Source: Acidobacteria bacterium UBA7540
GTDB lineage: Bacteria; Acidobacteriota; Terriglobia; UBA7540
DNA: 43,812 nucleotides
NCBI GenBank assembly: GCA_002478145.1
Contig: DLMI01000050.1
Location: 1-43,812, forward strand
Reading direction: 5' to 3'
Shown: positions 1 to 7,464 of the stretch, one piece after another
Numbering within the stretch: the first letter of the stretch is position 1
Layout: each line of letters opens with the position of its first letter
Program-made: the position numbers and the translations under genes
The notes under the pieces: generated by a model
What the model saw: only the letters and a program-made list of their open reading frames with translations
Databases searched by the model: none
What the model was told of the DNA's origin: nothing

Positions 1-472
1 CATTGCCGCTCTGCCATTTCGCGGTTTTGCCAAACTCCAGCCACAACAACGGTTCGACGATACAGCCAAGTGACCGCAAGCAGACACGGCAACTTGCCCG
101 AAGGGGACTTCCGGGGAGTAATGGATTGCATTTCAATGAACAGGGCACCATATTGCAGAGCGAACGGCACTTACTAGACGGGAAGCCGACTTTTCATTCC
201 CAATCCATTCTGTGTGCCCAGCGCCCATAAGTTTCACTGCGACCTTTAGGGAAGTTCTGGTCTGCAGCCGGGACCACTTCGCAGTTAATCCAGCACGGCG
301 AGGTGTTGCTGCAGACAGCGCTCCTGGGAACTGTTCCGCTACATGAACTGTCCCGGATAGTCCTACCCCACATTTCCGATTTGAGCCTCGCCTATTAGGT
401 CCCTCCTGATCTCCGACGCCTCTATTCATATGGGTCTCAACGTGCTGAATATGTTCAGGAGGTCAGCACCCT
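1..472. other. No recognisable gene
   Basis: I see no convincing gene here. Short open frames on both strands have no recognisable motif or ribosome binding site. The right end leads into the IS1380 fragment and may include that element's left flank, but no terminal repeat could be identified. Confidence 0.4.
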
Positions 473-742
473 ATGGGTGAGAAACAAAACCAGCCATTTC
501 AGCTTTCTTTCAACAGTTCCTTGAAAGTCGATTTCCAAGGATCGCGAGTCACGTCGGACGGTGGCCTGATTGTGGTCCGCGAACTGGATGAGCGCCTGGG
601 CTTAGGAGATCTCATCGCCCAACACCTCACCGACTCACGGCGCGGGAAGAACACGCAGCTTCCGCTGGCGGACCTGTTGCGCCAGTCTGTCTACAGTCGG
701 ATAGCAGGTTATGAGGACATGCTCGATTCCTCCCCCTCATGA
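473..742 (+). pseudogene. IS1380-family transposase, N-terminal fragment
   Basis: This 89-codon frame matches the start of IS1380-type DDE transposases: a short basic leader, then the hallmark block with DFQGSRVTSDGGL at about residues 20-32, followed by RELDERLGL and LLRQSVYSRIAGYED. Full-length family members run to well over 400 residues, so only about a fifth remains and no catalytic Asp/Glu is present. A plausible Shine-Dalgarno (AGGAGG) lies about 10 bases before the ATG. The frame ends at a TGA that overlaps the 3' end of the opposing small membrane gene, so the element was cut there. It would have encoded a nuclear-type DDE recombinase moving its own IS; the remnant cannot act. Confidence 0.85.
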
Positions 743-904
743 ACGTGCCCGCTTGATTACCAGAGCGACCACAATAATGACGTCAAAAAACCATCCCAGT
801 GGGTGGTAGTAGTCATATCAGAAGTTTAGTCCGGCTATTAGGACCAACACCATCCACATGTAAGCGGGGATTTTGCGTGGCGGAGTGGGAGGCTCGTTCG
901 TCAT
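737..904 (-). pseudogene. Small membrane protein interrupted by one in-frame TGA
   Basis: Reading from ATG at 904 (GGAGG six bases upstream) gives a 55-residue protein with a proline-rich, basic N terminus (PPTPPRKIP), a hydrophobic helix (MWMVLVLIAGLNF), a DYYHPLGWFFD turn and a second hydrophobic stretch ending in lysine/arginine. Codon 29 (818-820) is TGA, where a tryptophan would fit the surrounding LNF-x-YDYYHP motif, suggesting a TGG to TGA mutation. The reading frame is otherwise clean to a natural stop at 737. Short two-helix proteins of this kind are, as I recall, found in Acidobacteriota, but no function is known to me. The gene is too short for most gene callers. Either it is a fresh pseudogene or the base is an error. 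Confidence 0.55.
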
Positions 905-1234
905 GGTCCCTCCAGAGCGTCATGTCAGGGGCGTGCCGCCTTGCCATTTCATAGTGGAGCAAGGCCGAAATCGTTCGGGGCTCTCACAAGGTGTTCCCCT
1001 TCCCACGCAGCGCCAATTCTCCCCAAGATGTGGCGAATCAGGTCGGCGTCGAGCGCATTGGATGCGAATGCCTCGGAAACGCCGGATTCCGCCACCAATT
1101 CCTGGAACGAGATGAGAGCAGGCGTTTGAAAACCGTCAGGACATCCAAGCTGCTGAAGCGCAGGTACGCGCGGCCGAGCACGCGCGCCCGGCAAATCTTC
1201 GGGATCAATGGATTCACTGACGAATTATTCGTGC
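905..1234. other. Decayed intergenic DNA
   Basis: No supported gene. A minus-strand open frame at 949-1194 ends in a hydrophilic, helix-like stretch, but I cannot assign it and it has no clear start signal. The right end runs into the broken fucosidase, whose 5' part appears to have been lost here. Confidence 0.35.
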
Positions 1235-1698
1235 CCGGAATAGTTTCGCGATGCGAAGGTCGGCATCCGGGCGCATTGGGGGCCGCAGGCTGTGCCGATG
1301 GAGGGCGACCGGTATGCACGCAAAATGTATGAGCAAGGCTCGCCGGATTACCACGACCACCTCGCGCGCTTCGGTCATCCCTCCACGAACGGCTGGAAAG
1401 ACGTCATCCCGCTCTCGAAAGCCGAGAAGTGGGATCCGGAAGAATTGATGGCCTCTGTAAGAAAGCCGGTGCGAGATACTTCGTGAGCATGGGCACGCAT
1501 CACGATGATTCCTTCCTGTGGAATTCTCAACTGTACAAATGGAACGCCGTGAACTACGAGCCGCACCGCGACGTGGTGGGTGACTGGCAAAGAAACGCCA
1601 AGAAACAAGGTCTGCCCTTCGGCGTATCCGAACATCTCGGCGCGAGTTTCACTTGGTTTCAAGACAGTCATAAATCCGACAAGACCGGCGCCGCTCAA
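1235..1698 (+). pseudogene. Alpha-L-fucosidase (GH29) internal fragment, stop and frameshift
   Basis: The translation parallels residues about 55-210 of the intact GH29 enzyme encoded at 7465-9036: a DAKVGIRAHWGPQ block, YARKMYEQGS, FGHPSTNGWKD, then KKAGARYFVSMGTHHDD, WNAVNYEPHRDVVG and FGVSEHLGASFTWF. Three lesions are visible: a TAG at 1241-1243 where the intact paralogue has the tryptophan of PEWFRD; a frame change near 1445, between EELM and LCKKAG; and loss of both the signal peptide and everything from before the catalytic aspartate to the C terminus. The right edge abuts the 3' end of fucP. It is a dead paralogue of the neighbouring fucosidase on the opposite strand, not a sequencing split of it. 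Confidence 0.85.
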
Positions 1699-1722
1699 AT
1701 GACCGCATCTTGCTCTGGGTTC

Positions 1723-3045
1723 CTATCGCGCGACAAGGTCCGGCACCTCCGGAAGACGCACCTTCGAGCCAATGAAGCTGTAATAAGTGACGAATGCGTA
1801 GCAGAACAGCGGAACGAGCAGGGCCATGGCCATGCTATGGCTTATCTGGAACACGAATCCCATGATGGGGGTGAAGACCGCCCCGCCGATAATTGCCATG
1901 ATGATGATGGATCCACCCAGCTTGGTGTTGGGCCCCAATTCCTTGATTCCCAACGCAAAGATGGTCGGGAACATGAGGGACATGAAGAAACTGGTGAGGA
2001 ATACCGCAAAGACACCGGGCCAGCCGGGGAACAGAATCCCCACGCCCGCCAGTCCCATGTTGATGCAGCCATAAATCCCCATGAGCCTGCTTGGCTGGAC
2101 AAACTTCATGAGATAGGTAGCCGTGAACCTCCCGACCCCAAATGCCACAAGCGTCCCGGTCAGGAAGTAGCCTGCAATCTTTTCCGGTTCCCGGGTGTAA
2201 TCCTGAATGTACGCAATGTAGTAGCTCCATGTGCCCACTTGGGCTCCGACATAGAAGAACTGAGCCACCACGCCCTGAACAAAGTGCGGGTAGCGAAACA
2301 AGTTTCGCAAGTGGCTGCGCTGACGGCTGCCTTCGGATTCCACCTCTTCAGCGATTCTGGGGAATCTGGTCCCGAGTAGCAGCAGCGCCCAGGCAAAGAC
2401 AATCGCCCCCAGCACGAGATACGGGGTGACGACTCTCATGGTCTCCGCCTGCAGGTACGGGTCAAACCTACCCGCCGCCTTCAGGGAGTCAATCTGCTGA
2501 GGACTCAGTTCGACGCCGGAAAAGACGAAGACCGTACCGACCAACACGCCGATGACTGCTCCCACGGGATTGAACGCCTGGGAGAAGTTGAGCCGCCGTT
2601 CCGAGGTTCGTGGATCACCCAGCGTAGCGATGAAAGGGTTCGCCCCGGTTTCCAGAAAGGCCAACCCGCTGGCAATTACGAACAAGGCCAACAGGAAGAA
2701 TCCGTACTGCCGAACGTGCGCGGCCGGCCAAAACAGAAACGTACCTGTGCTGTATAAGAAGAGTCCCGTCACCAAACCTGCTTTGTAGCCATACTTCCGC
2801 ATCAGGAACCCGGCAGGCATGGAAAGAAGAAAGTACCCCATATAGAAGGCTGATTGAATCAATCCCGCCTTGAAGCGGGTGATTTCGAAGGATTTCATAA
2901 ACTGCTTGATAAGAATGTCATTCAAATTGTTGGGAATGCCCCAAAGCAGAAACAGCGCCGTTACCAGAACAAAGGGGAAGGTATTACCGGGTGAGAACAA
3001 TCGGGCCGGCCGAACCGGGGTTAGATTTTCTTCCACCTGTGGCAT
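1723..3045 (-). CDS. fucP: L-fucose:H+ symporter, major facilitator superfamily
   Basis: This 440-residue protein is the size of E. coli FucP and has its layout: a short cytoplasmic leader, then FPFVLVTALFLLWGIPNNLND in the first membrane helix, the FKAGLIQSAFYMGYFLLS segment in helix 2, PAGFLMRKYGYKAG as the loop 2-3 motif, and LAFLETGANPFIATLG, typical of the FucP/HexP group where acidic and asparagine residues face the sugar. Hydrophobic stretches fit twelve helices. It would import L-fucose with protons across the inner membrane, supplied by the fucosidase encoded upstream on the same strand. A GGAG lies about nine bases before the ATG. It follows a LacI gene, 367 bases away, so it probably has its own promoter. 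L-galactose or a related sugar is possible as substrate. Confidence 0.9.
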   Translation of the reverse strand: MPQVEENLTPVRPARLFSPGNTFPFVLVTALFLLWGIPNNLNDILIKQFMKSFEITRFKAGLIQSAFYMGYFLLSMPAGFLMRKYGYKAGLVTGLFLYSTGTFLFWPAAHVRQYGFFLLALFVIASGLAFLETGANPFIATLGDPRTSERRLNFSQAFNPVGAVIGVLVGTVFVFSGVELSPQQIDSLKAAGRFDPYLQAETMRVVTPYLVLGAIVFAWALLLLGTRFPRIAEEVESEGSRQRSHLRNLFRYPHFVQGVVAQFFYVGAQVGTWSYYIAYIQDYTREPEKIAGYFLTGTLVAFGVGRFTATYLMKFVQPSRLMGIYGCINMGLAGVGILFPGWPGVFAVFLTSFFMSLMFPTIFALGIKELGPNTKLGGSIIIMAIIGGAVFTPIMGFVFQISHSMAMALLVPLFCYAFVTYYSFIGSKVRLPEVPDLVAR

Positions 3046-3412
3046 GTGGGAGGCTCCGTGACTTTCAATGTTGGATCATGCTAGTCCAGACCAGCGAGCG
3101 CGCTGTTGTTTTTCGGTACCGGCGCCGTCGACCTCCTGATAATCAACCGAGTCTCGGCCAGGTACTCAGCGCCGTGCCGAAATAAACAGGTGCGCAGGCC
3201 CACAGCGCAGAGGCCTTTCGCTATGTGCCCTGCGCGCCACTGGGGAGAGTCCAGTCGGCCGTGTCTGTAACCACTGAGAATCGATCGTGACGTGGTGCAG
3301 TTGCGGGCTTCTCGGCATACCTGTTCGCGCGTTACCAAAGAGCACTGACATGGCCAAGAGGCCAGTAGCATGAACGCTGCTTCTCAACAGCGGGCGTCGC
3401 TGTCTAACACTC
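3046..3412. other. Intergenic region between lacI-type gene and fucP
   Basis: No gene is supported. The region should hold the minus-strand promoter of fucP, but I could not find a clear -35/-10 pair or a palindromic operator. Open frames on both strands lack recognisable motifs. Confidence 0.4.
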
Positions 3413-4411
3413 CTATTGCGACCGAACAGGTCCCGTGGACTCCCGCGCCACCAATTCGGGATCAATCAGGAACGTCCTACCCCCTCGCGGGCACTCCCCA
3501 TCATCAGCAACCAGAGCCTCAAAGACCATATGCCCGATCTGTTTCCTTGAAACGTCTAAGGTCGTCAAGGCAGGATAGGCAAACTCTGAGAAAGTGATAT
3601 TGTCATGACCGGTGACCGACACCTCCTCTGGAACCCGGAGGCTGTGCTCGCGCAGGGCCCTTAAGACGCCCAGGGCAATGTAATCATTTGCGGAGATGAT
3701 TGCGGTCGGTCCGAACCCTGAAGCCAACAACTGGCTGGTGGCTTGCTGGCCTCCCTGGGGACCATCACCGTCGGCCACGACAGTGTATTCCACCTCGGGA
3801 AAATGCCTTATCACGTCCAGGAAAGCCTTCTTCTGTTCCAGGGCAGACCCAACGGCCAGGCGCTGACACACGAAGGCTAGGCGACGGTGGCCCAGGGAAC
3901 GAAGATACTTCACGACCTTGTGCATGCCGTTCAGGTAATTCGTGTTGATAGTTGAAACGTTACCCGCCGCCGTGCCCGCTCCATAAACGACCGCGGGGAG
4001 GCCACTTTGCTCGAGCTCGTGGAATAATTCGGCATTTGTTTCAGTCCCAATTAGCGCCAATCCCGCAATACGTCGTCCAATCATCAAACGTGCGGAAGAA
4101 ACCAGTTTACTTGGCTGGTAGTTCGTGTTTGCAACCGCGACATCGTACCCTCGCATCCTAGCGATTGACTCGAGCGACACCAAGATGTCCAGGAAAAAAG
4201 GGTTTTCCAAATTGGATGCAACCATCCCCAGGCAGCGGTTCTCGCCTTTCGCCAGGCTCCGGGCGAGGAGGTTTTGGTGGTAATTGAGTTCGCGCACAAG
4301 TCTGAGAACTCGAGTGCGCGTGGAACTTTTCACCAGTTCACTGTCGTTGAGAACTCTCGAGACCGTGGCGACGGATACCTTGGCTCTGACAGCGACATCC
4401 CTTAATTTCAT
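3413..4411 (-). CDS. LacI-family transcriptional regulator (fucose locus)
   Basis: The 332-residue protein opens with a canonical LacI helix-turn-helix (LRDVAVRAKVSVATVSRVLN, residues 3-22) and hinge (RSLAKGENRCLGMVASN), followed by a periplasmic-binding-protein-like effector domain containing IISANDYIALGVLRAL and SVTGHDNITFSEFAYPALTT. The length is normal. Lying between the fucP permease and the sugar-nucleotide module on the same strand, it most likely controls this locus in response to a sugar such as L-fucose. No perfect operator was found nearby, so targets are inferred from position only. The start has a weak Shine-Dalgarno but is fixed by the family N terminus. It differs in its recognition helix from the two other LacI proteins in the window (VSRVLN against VSTIVN and VSGVLN), so its operator should differ too. 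Confidence 0.9.
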   Translation of the reverse strand: MKLRDVAVRAKVSVATVSRVLNDSELVKSSTRTRVLRLVRELNYHQNLLARSLAKGENRCLGMVASNLENPFFLDILVSLESIARMRGYDVAVANTNYQPSKLVSSARLMIGRRIAGLALIGTETNAELFHELEQSGLPAVVYGAGTAAGNVSTINTNYLNGMHKVVKYLRSLGHRRLAFVCQRLAVGSALEQKKAFLDVIRHFPEVEYTVVADGDGPQGGQQATSQLLASGFGPTAIISANDYIALGVLRALREHSLRVPEEVSVTGHDNITFSEFAYPALTTLDVSRKQIGHMVFEALVADDGECPRGGRTFLIDPELVARESTGPVRSQ

Positions 4412-4539
4412 TTTCTCTATATGTGAGTCTTAGTCTCCTGAAGCCAAATGGTTGTTAGCGATCTCGGTGACTGCTTCTCGATCACACCGTCTCGCCTACA
4501 ATATGGATAAAGAGCTCTGCCCCGCGGATGCATCATTTC

Positions 4540-5361
4540 TCAGAATCCCCGGAAGTCGGTACTCTGCCTCTGGGGGAGACCCGCCTTGGGGATTCTTTTC
4601 AGGACGACATACTGGATGCCATGCCCCTCGCAGAACGCTCGTTTCTCAGGTTTGTCTCCGTCCTCGTTCACTGCGTAGATATCCGGTTTGATGAGTGCGA
4701 TTTCCGGTTCGGCGTCCATCCAGCCGCACCCCGTGGATATCAGGGCTTGTTTGACATAGCGAATCGATTGCACCATGTAACGTCGCTCGCCCTGCGGAAA
4801 CAAAGGGTGGCCTTCTCCCTTGAGTAACCTAACATTCGCATCATGTCCCACGACGACGTACAGGTCACCTAGTTGGGAAACCTCCTCAAAAAAACTGACG
4901 TGCCCAGAGTGAAACCAGTCAAAACAGCCAGTCACAATTACCTTCTTTCGCAACGATCGTTCTTTCTGGGCTCTGAACCGTGGCAGCGGGAAGCCCCCAA
5001 GGCTCTCTTCCCGCAAAACACGATATTGCACGCCGCGCGACTTGCAGTAGGCCCTCTTTTGCGGAGTGTCACTTGCTTCGTCTACTGCCCAAATTTCGGG
5101 CGGTTGCTCATCGATCTGCGGTAAGGCATCACGCTCCACTCGCCCCGTCACCACCCTTACGTCGCCAACATAGCGGATGGCTTGCAGCAGGTATAGACGT
5201 TCTTGCGCAGGGAATTCAGGAGTTTTTCCTTCCAGGGCGCGTACCACCTCATCGGACCACATCATGACCTGCATGCGCCCCAACTTGGATGCTCCCTCCA
5301 GGAAGCGCACGTGCCTCGACCCGAGGTTGTCAAAACTTCCCGTTACGACGACGTTTCTCAT
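4540..5361 (-). CDS. Tandem cytidylyltransferase-like protein (two nucleotidyltransferase domains)
   Basis: The protein, read from ATG 5361 as 273 residues, contains two copies of the small alpha/beta nucleotidyltransferase fold of the TagD/HldE type. Domain 1 (about 3-130) starts VVVTGSFDNLG but has GSRH at residues 14-17 where HxGH is expected, so it has probably lost activity. Domain 2 (about 140-270) keeps VTGCFDWFHSGH (HSGH at 151-154) and a C-terminal RQSTDFRG resembling the ISSTxxR motif. Active family members join a sugar- or polyol-phosphate to CMP or AMP from the NTP. I chose 5361 because it begins the fold and leaves a 10-base gap after the upstream kinase gene; longer starts overlap that gene. 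Together with the upstream kinase and epimerase it suggests an activated-sugar pathway. The substrate is unknown. Confidence 0.75.
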   Translation of the reverse strand: MRNVVVTGSFDNLGSRHVRFLEGASKLGRMQVMMWSDEVVRALEGKTPEFPAQERLYLLQAIRYVGDVRVVTGRVERDALPQIDEQPPEIWAVDEASDTPQKRAYCKSRGVQYRVLREESLGGFPLPRFRAQKERSLRKKVIVTGCFDWFHSGHVSFFEEVSQLGDLYVVVGHDANVRLLKGEGHPLFPQGERRYMVQSIRYVKQALISTGCGWMDAEPEIALIKPDIYAVNEDGDKPEKRAFCEGHGIQYVVLKRIPKAGLPQRQSTDFRGF

Positions 5362-5371
5362 GCCAGCCCCG

Positions 5372-6172
5372 TCATTTCGCAAGCCGGACCTTAACGTGGA
5401 AAGAGCCCGGTACCATGTCCTCAGTGGCGACGTACAGATAGCCCCCGCCACACCCGGAGTACATTGCTCCCGCATATCTGGCTTGGTAGTACCTTAGAAT
5501 TCGGAGCAGATCGACGGTGATGGCCGGGTGCCTGACGGTGTGAGGCAGAAGTGCCTCCCAGCACTTCATACACTCATTCAGGCAAGCGCCCAGACTTTCG
5601 ACGTCCTTGGCCAGAATCGCATCAAAGCACTGCTTGCCTGACTGGCCCAGCCTCTGTATCCACTCGGGATGGAGATTCTTCTCGCCTAGGGGGCTATATG
5701 CCTCGGGACGCTGAGTGACAGGCAGGATGTGGATCACTCCTTCCAACCAGTGGGCGACACCAGGGTCGTTGTTCGATTCAATATGCGCAGGGAACAATCC
5801 GCCTTCCCACCTAAAGTCATAGTCCAGTCTGCTGACACCTGGATAAATCAGACCGACCATGTCCTGGGATCCCGATGGTTCCGGCTTGCCGTCGTTTTCT
5901 GAGGCGTACAATTCCCTGACCAGGTCCTGAGGATCTCTGTCCGGCAACGTCCCGTTCCACAGTTTCCTGGCGACCTCGCGGGTGCTGGTGGCTATCCCGG
6001 ATCGATCCATGAAGCGGAAGGTCGGTTCCACGCCTACCACGACAATGGAGCCGGGGGGAGAAGGGTCGAGCTTCGACACGAATGGCTGGTCAATCCAACC
6101 GCCGGCCAAAGCCATTCGGTAGGGAATCTTGCCGATCAGCGCGGTGAGGTCAGCGTCTTTTTGCAGGTCCAT
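5372..6172 (-). CDS. GHMP-family sugar kinase-like protein
   Basis: At 266 residues this is short for the GHMP superfamily (usually 300 or more), but the superfamily's signatures appear in order: motif 1 as YRMALAGGWIDQP (18-30), motif 2 as SGIATSTREVA (58-68), the acidic SGSQD segment (100-104) and motif 3 as YSGCGGGYLYV (238-248). Members transfer phosphate from ATP to a sugar hydroxyl, as galactokinase, fucokinase and heptose kinases do. It lies 27 bases after the epimerase gene and 10 bases before the nucleotidyltransferase gene, so the three are probably co-transcribed. The natural reading is sugar 1-phosphate formation followed by nucleotidyl transfer. I cannot tell which sugar: fucose is tempting from the locus, but the GGWIDQP motif is not the classical fucokinase form. 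Confidence 0.7.
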   Translation of the reverse strand: MDLQKDADLTALIGKIPYRMALAGGWIDQPFVSKLDPSPPGSIVVVGVEPTFRFMDRSGIATSTREVARKLWNGTLPDRDPQDLVRELYASENDGKPEPSGSQDMVGLIYPGVSRLDYDFRWEGGLFPAHIESNNDPGVAHWLEGVIHILPVTQRPEAYSPLGEKNLHPEWIQRLGQSGKQCFDAILAKDVESLGACLNECMKCWEALLPHTVRHPAITVDLLRILRYYQARYAGAMYSGCGGGYLYVATEDMVPGSFHVKVRLAK

Positions 6173-6199
6173 GAGCCTTTGCCACTTGGGAATGCTTGC

Positions 6200-7243
6200 T
6201 CAATAGGGCGTACGTCTCCCGGCCTTCCGGTCAGCATATTGCTGCTCGATCCACGCATAGGTTGCCTTCAGTCCTTGCTGCACCGGCGTATGAGGCTCCC
6301 AATTGAGGATCCTCTTGATCATGGTGTTATCGCTGTTGCGGCCGGCGACACCCCTCGGAGCCTCAAGGTCATACTTGCGTAGGAGCCTGACCCCTGCGAT
6401 CTCTTCGACGAGGCTGACCAAACTGTTGATGGAAAGAAGCTCACTCGAGCCAAGGTTGATGGGAGTAGCAATCAAGTCGTCGCAGTGCATGATCATGTCT
6501 ATGCCCCGGACGCAGTCATCGATGTACATGAAACTGCGCGTGGCAGTGCCATCGCCCCAGATCACGATCTCGTGCTTACCGCTGTCCTTCGCTTCGATGA
6601 CTTTGCGGCAGATGGCCGCTGGAGCTTTTTCGCGGCCACCGTCCCAAGTGCCATAAGAGCCGTACACATTGTGGAAGCGGGCAATCGCTGTTCTCAACCT
6701 TCGCTCCGCCCAGTACTCTTGGCAAAACATCTCGGACATGAGTTTCTCCCAGCCGTAGCCTCGTTCAGCCATGGCGGGGTACGCATCCGACTCCTTTAAC
6801 GCCTTCACGTGGGGGTCCCTCTGCAGTTCGGTGTTGTATGCGCAGGCAGATGAGGAGAAGAAATATCTTTTCGCCCCGGCTCGGTAGGCAGCCTCGATCA
6901 TATTCGTATTGATGAGAATGCTGCGAAGGCAGTCTATTCGGTATTTTTCGATAAAACCCATGCCCCCCATGTCGGCCGCAAGGTTGTACACCTCCCGGGC
7001 GCCCTCACAGGCCCTGACACAAGTGTCCCTTTCGCTCAGGTCCAGACAGAGGGTCTCAACGCCGGGCACCTGCTGGTACCATTCGGGAAGTGGCTTCTTG
7101 TCAATGGCGCGGATGCGGGTGAATCCTTTATCGTGGAAATATCTGACCAGAGCTCCGGCAATGAACCCGCCTGCTCCTGTGATCACAATCAGATCATCCT
7201 TTTTCATTGACGCGTTGCTCCTTGTTAGCAGTTGTTTGTCCAT
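6200..7243 (-). CDS. GDP-mannose 3,5-epimerase-like SDR protein
   Basis: This 347-residue extended short-chain dehydrogenase has the Rossmann motif GAGGFIAG (23-30) and a set of motifs diagnostic for the plant-type GME group: NLAADMGGMGFI, SSSACAY with the catalytic cysteine, the YGWEK YxxxK pair, RFHNVYG followed by GTWDGGREKAPAA with the catalytic lysine, a TRSFMYIDD segment and GVAGRNSDN near the C terminus. GME converts GDP-D-mannose to GDP-L-galactose or GDP-L-gulose. A real GME would need GDP-mannose, so the cytidylyltransferase-type partner two genes on hints at a different nucleotide-sugar. The start at 7243 (GGAG seven bases upstream) matches the N-terminal length of the second copy at 37665; an internal ATG at 7207 with AAGGAG is possible. 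It follows the fucosidase by 221 bases. Confidence 0.85.
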   Translation of the reverse strand: MDKQLLTRSNASMKKDDLIVITGAGGFIAGALVRYFHDKGFTRIRAIDKKPLPEWYQQVPGVETLCLDLSERDTCVRACEGAREVYNLAADMGGMGFIEKYRIDCLRSILINTNMIEAAYRAGAKRYFFSSSACAYNTELQRDPHVKALKESDAYPAMAERGYGWEKLMSEMFCQEYWAERRLRTAIARFHNVYGSYGTWDGGREKAPAAICRKVIEAKDSGKHEIVIWGDGTATRSFMYIDDCVRGIDMIMHCDDLIATPINLGSSELLSINSLVSLVEEIAGVRLLRKYDLEAPRGVAGRNSDNTMIKRILNWEPHTPVQQGLKATYAWIEQQYADRKAGRRTPY

Positions 7244-7464
7244 TTCGAAACTCCACTTGGAGTCCGTTAGCAGCGTCCCGTGGGCATGCGACTCTCAGGG
7301 ATGCCTCGCGGCTCGTGCTGGCAGTCCCGGTGATTCGTCTCGTATGTTTCCTGACTCCGCATTTCCTCGCTGGTCGTAGAAGCGCACGACCGCCCGACTC
7401 AGGAGAGCCAGATTCGTCACCATGAACCCCACTCGCGGGAGCAGCCCCCCGGATGGTGTTCTAA

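Noticed and set aside
818..820. TGA read as tryptophan (alternative genetic code) or selenocysteine
   Set aside because: TGA is the natural stop of several intact genes here, and other interrupted genes have TAG or TAA. No selenocysteine-type hairpin is evident after the codon.
1429..2379. Plus-strand open frame of 316 codons
   Set aside because: Its first part is the fucosidase remnant; the rest merely runs antisense through fucP and has no family character.
5372..6172. GHMP kinase lacking its second motif
   Set aside because: At first the glycine-serine motif seemed absent, but SGIATSTREVA at residues 58-68 fits it, so the protein is short rather than missing that site.
6200..7243. Annotation as plain dTDP-glucose or UDP-glucose epimerase
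   Set aside because: The motif set (AADMGGMGF, SSSACAY, REKAPAA, GRNSDN) is specific to the GDP-mannose 3,5-epimerase group.
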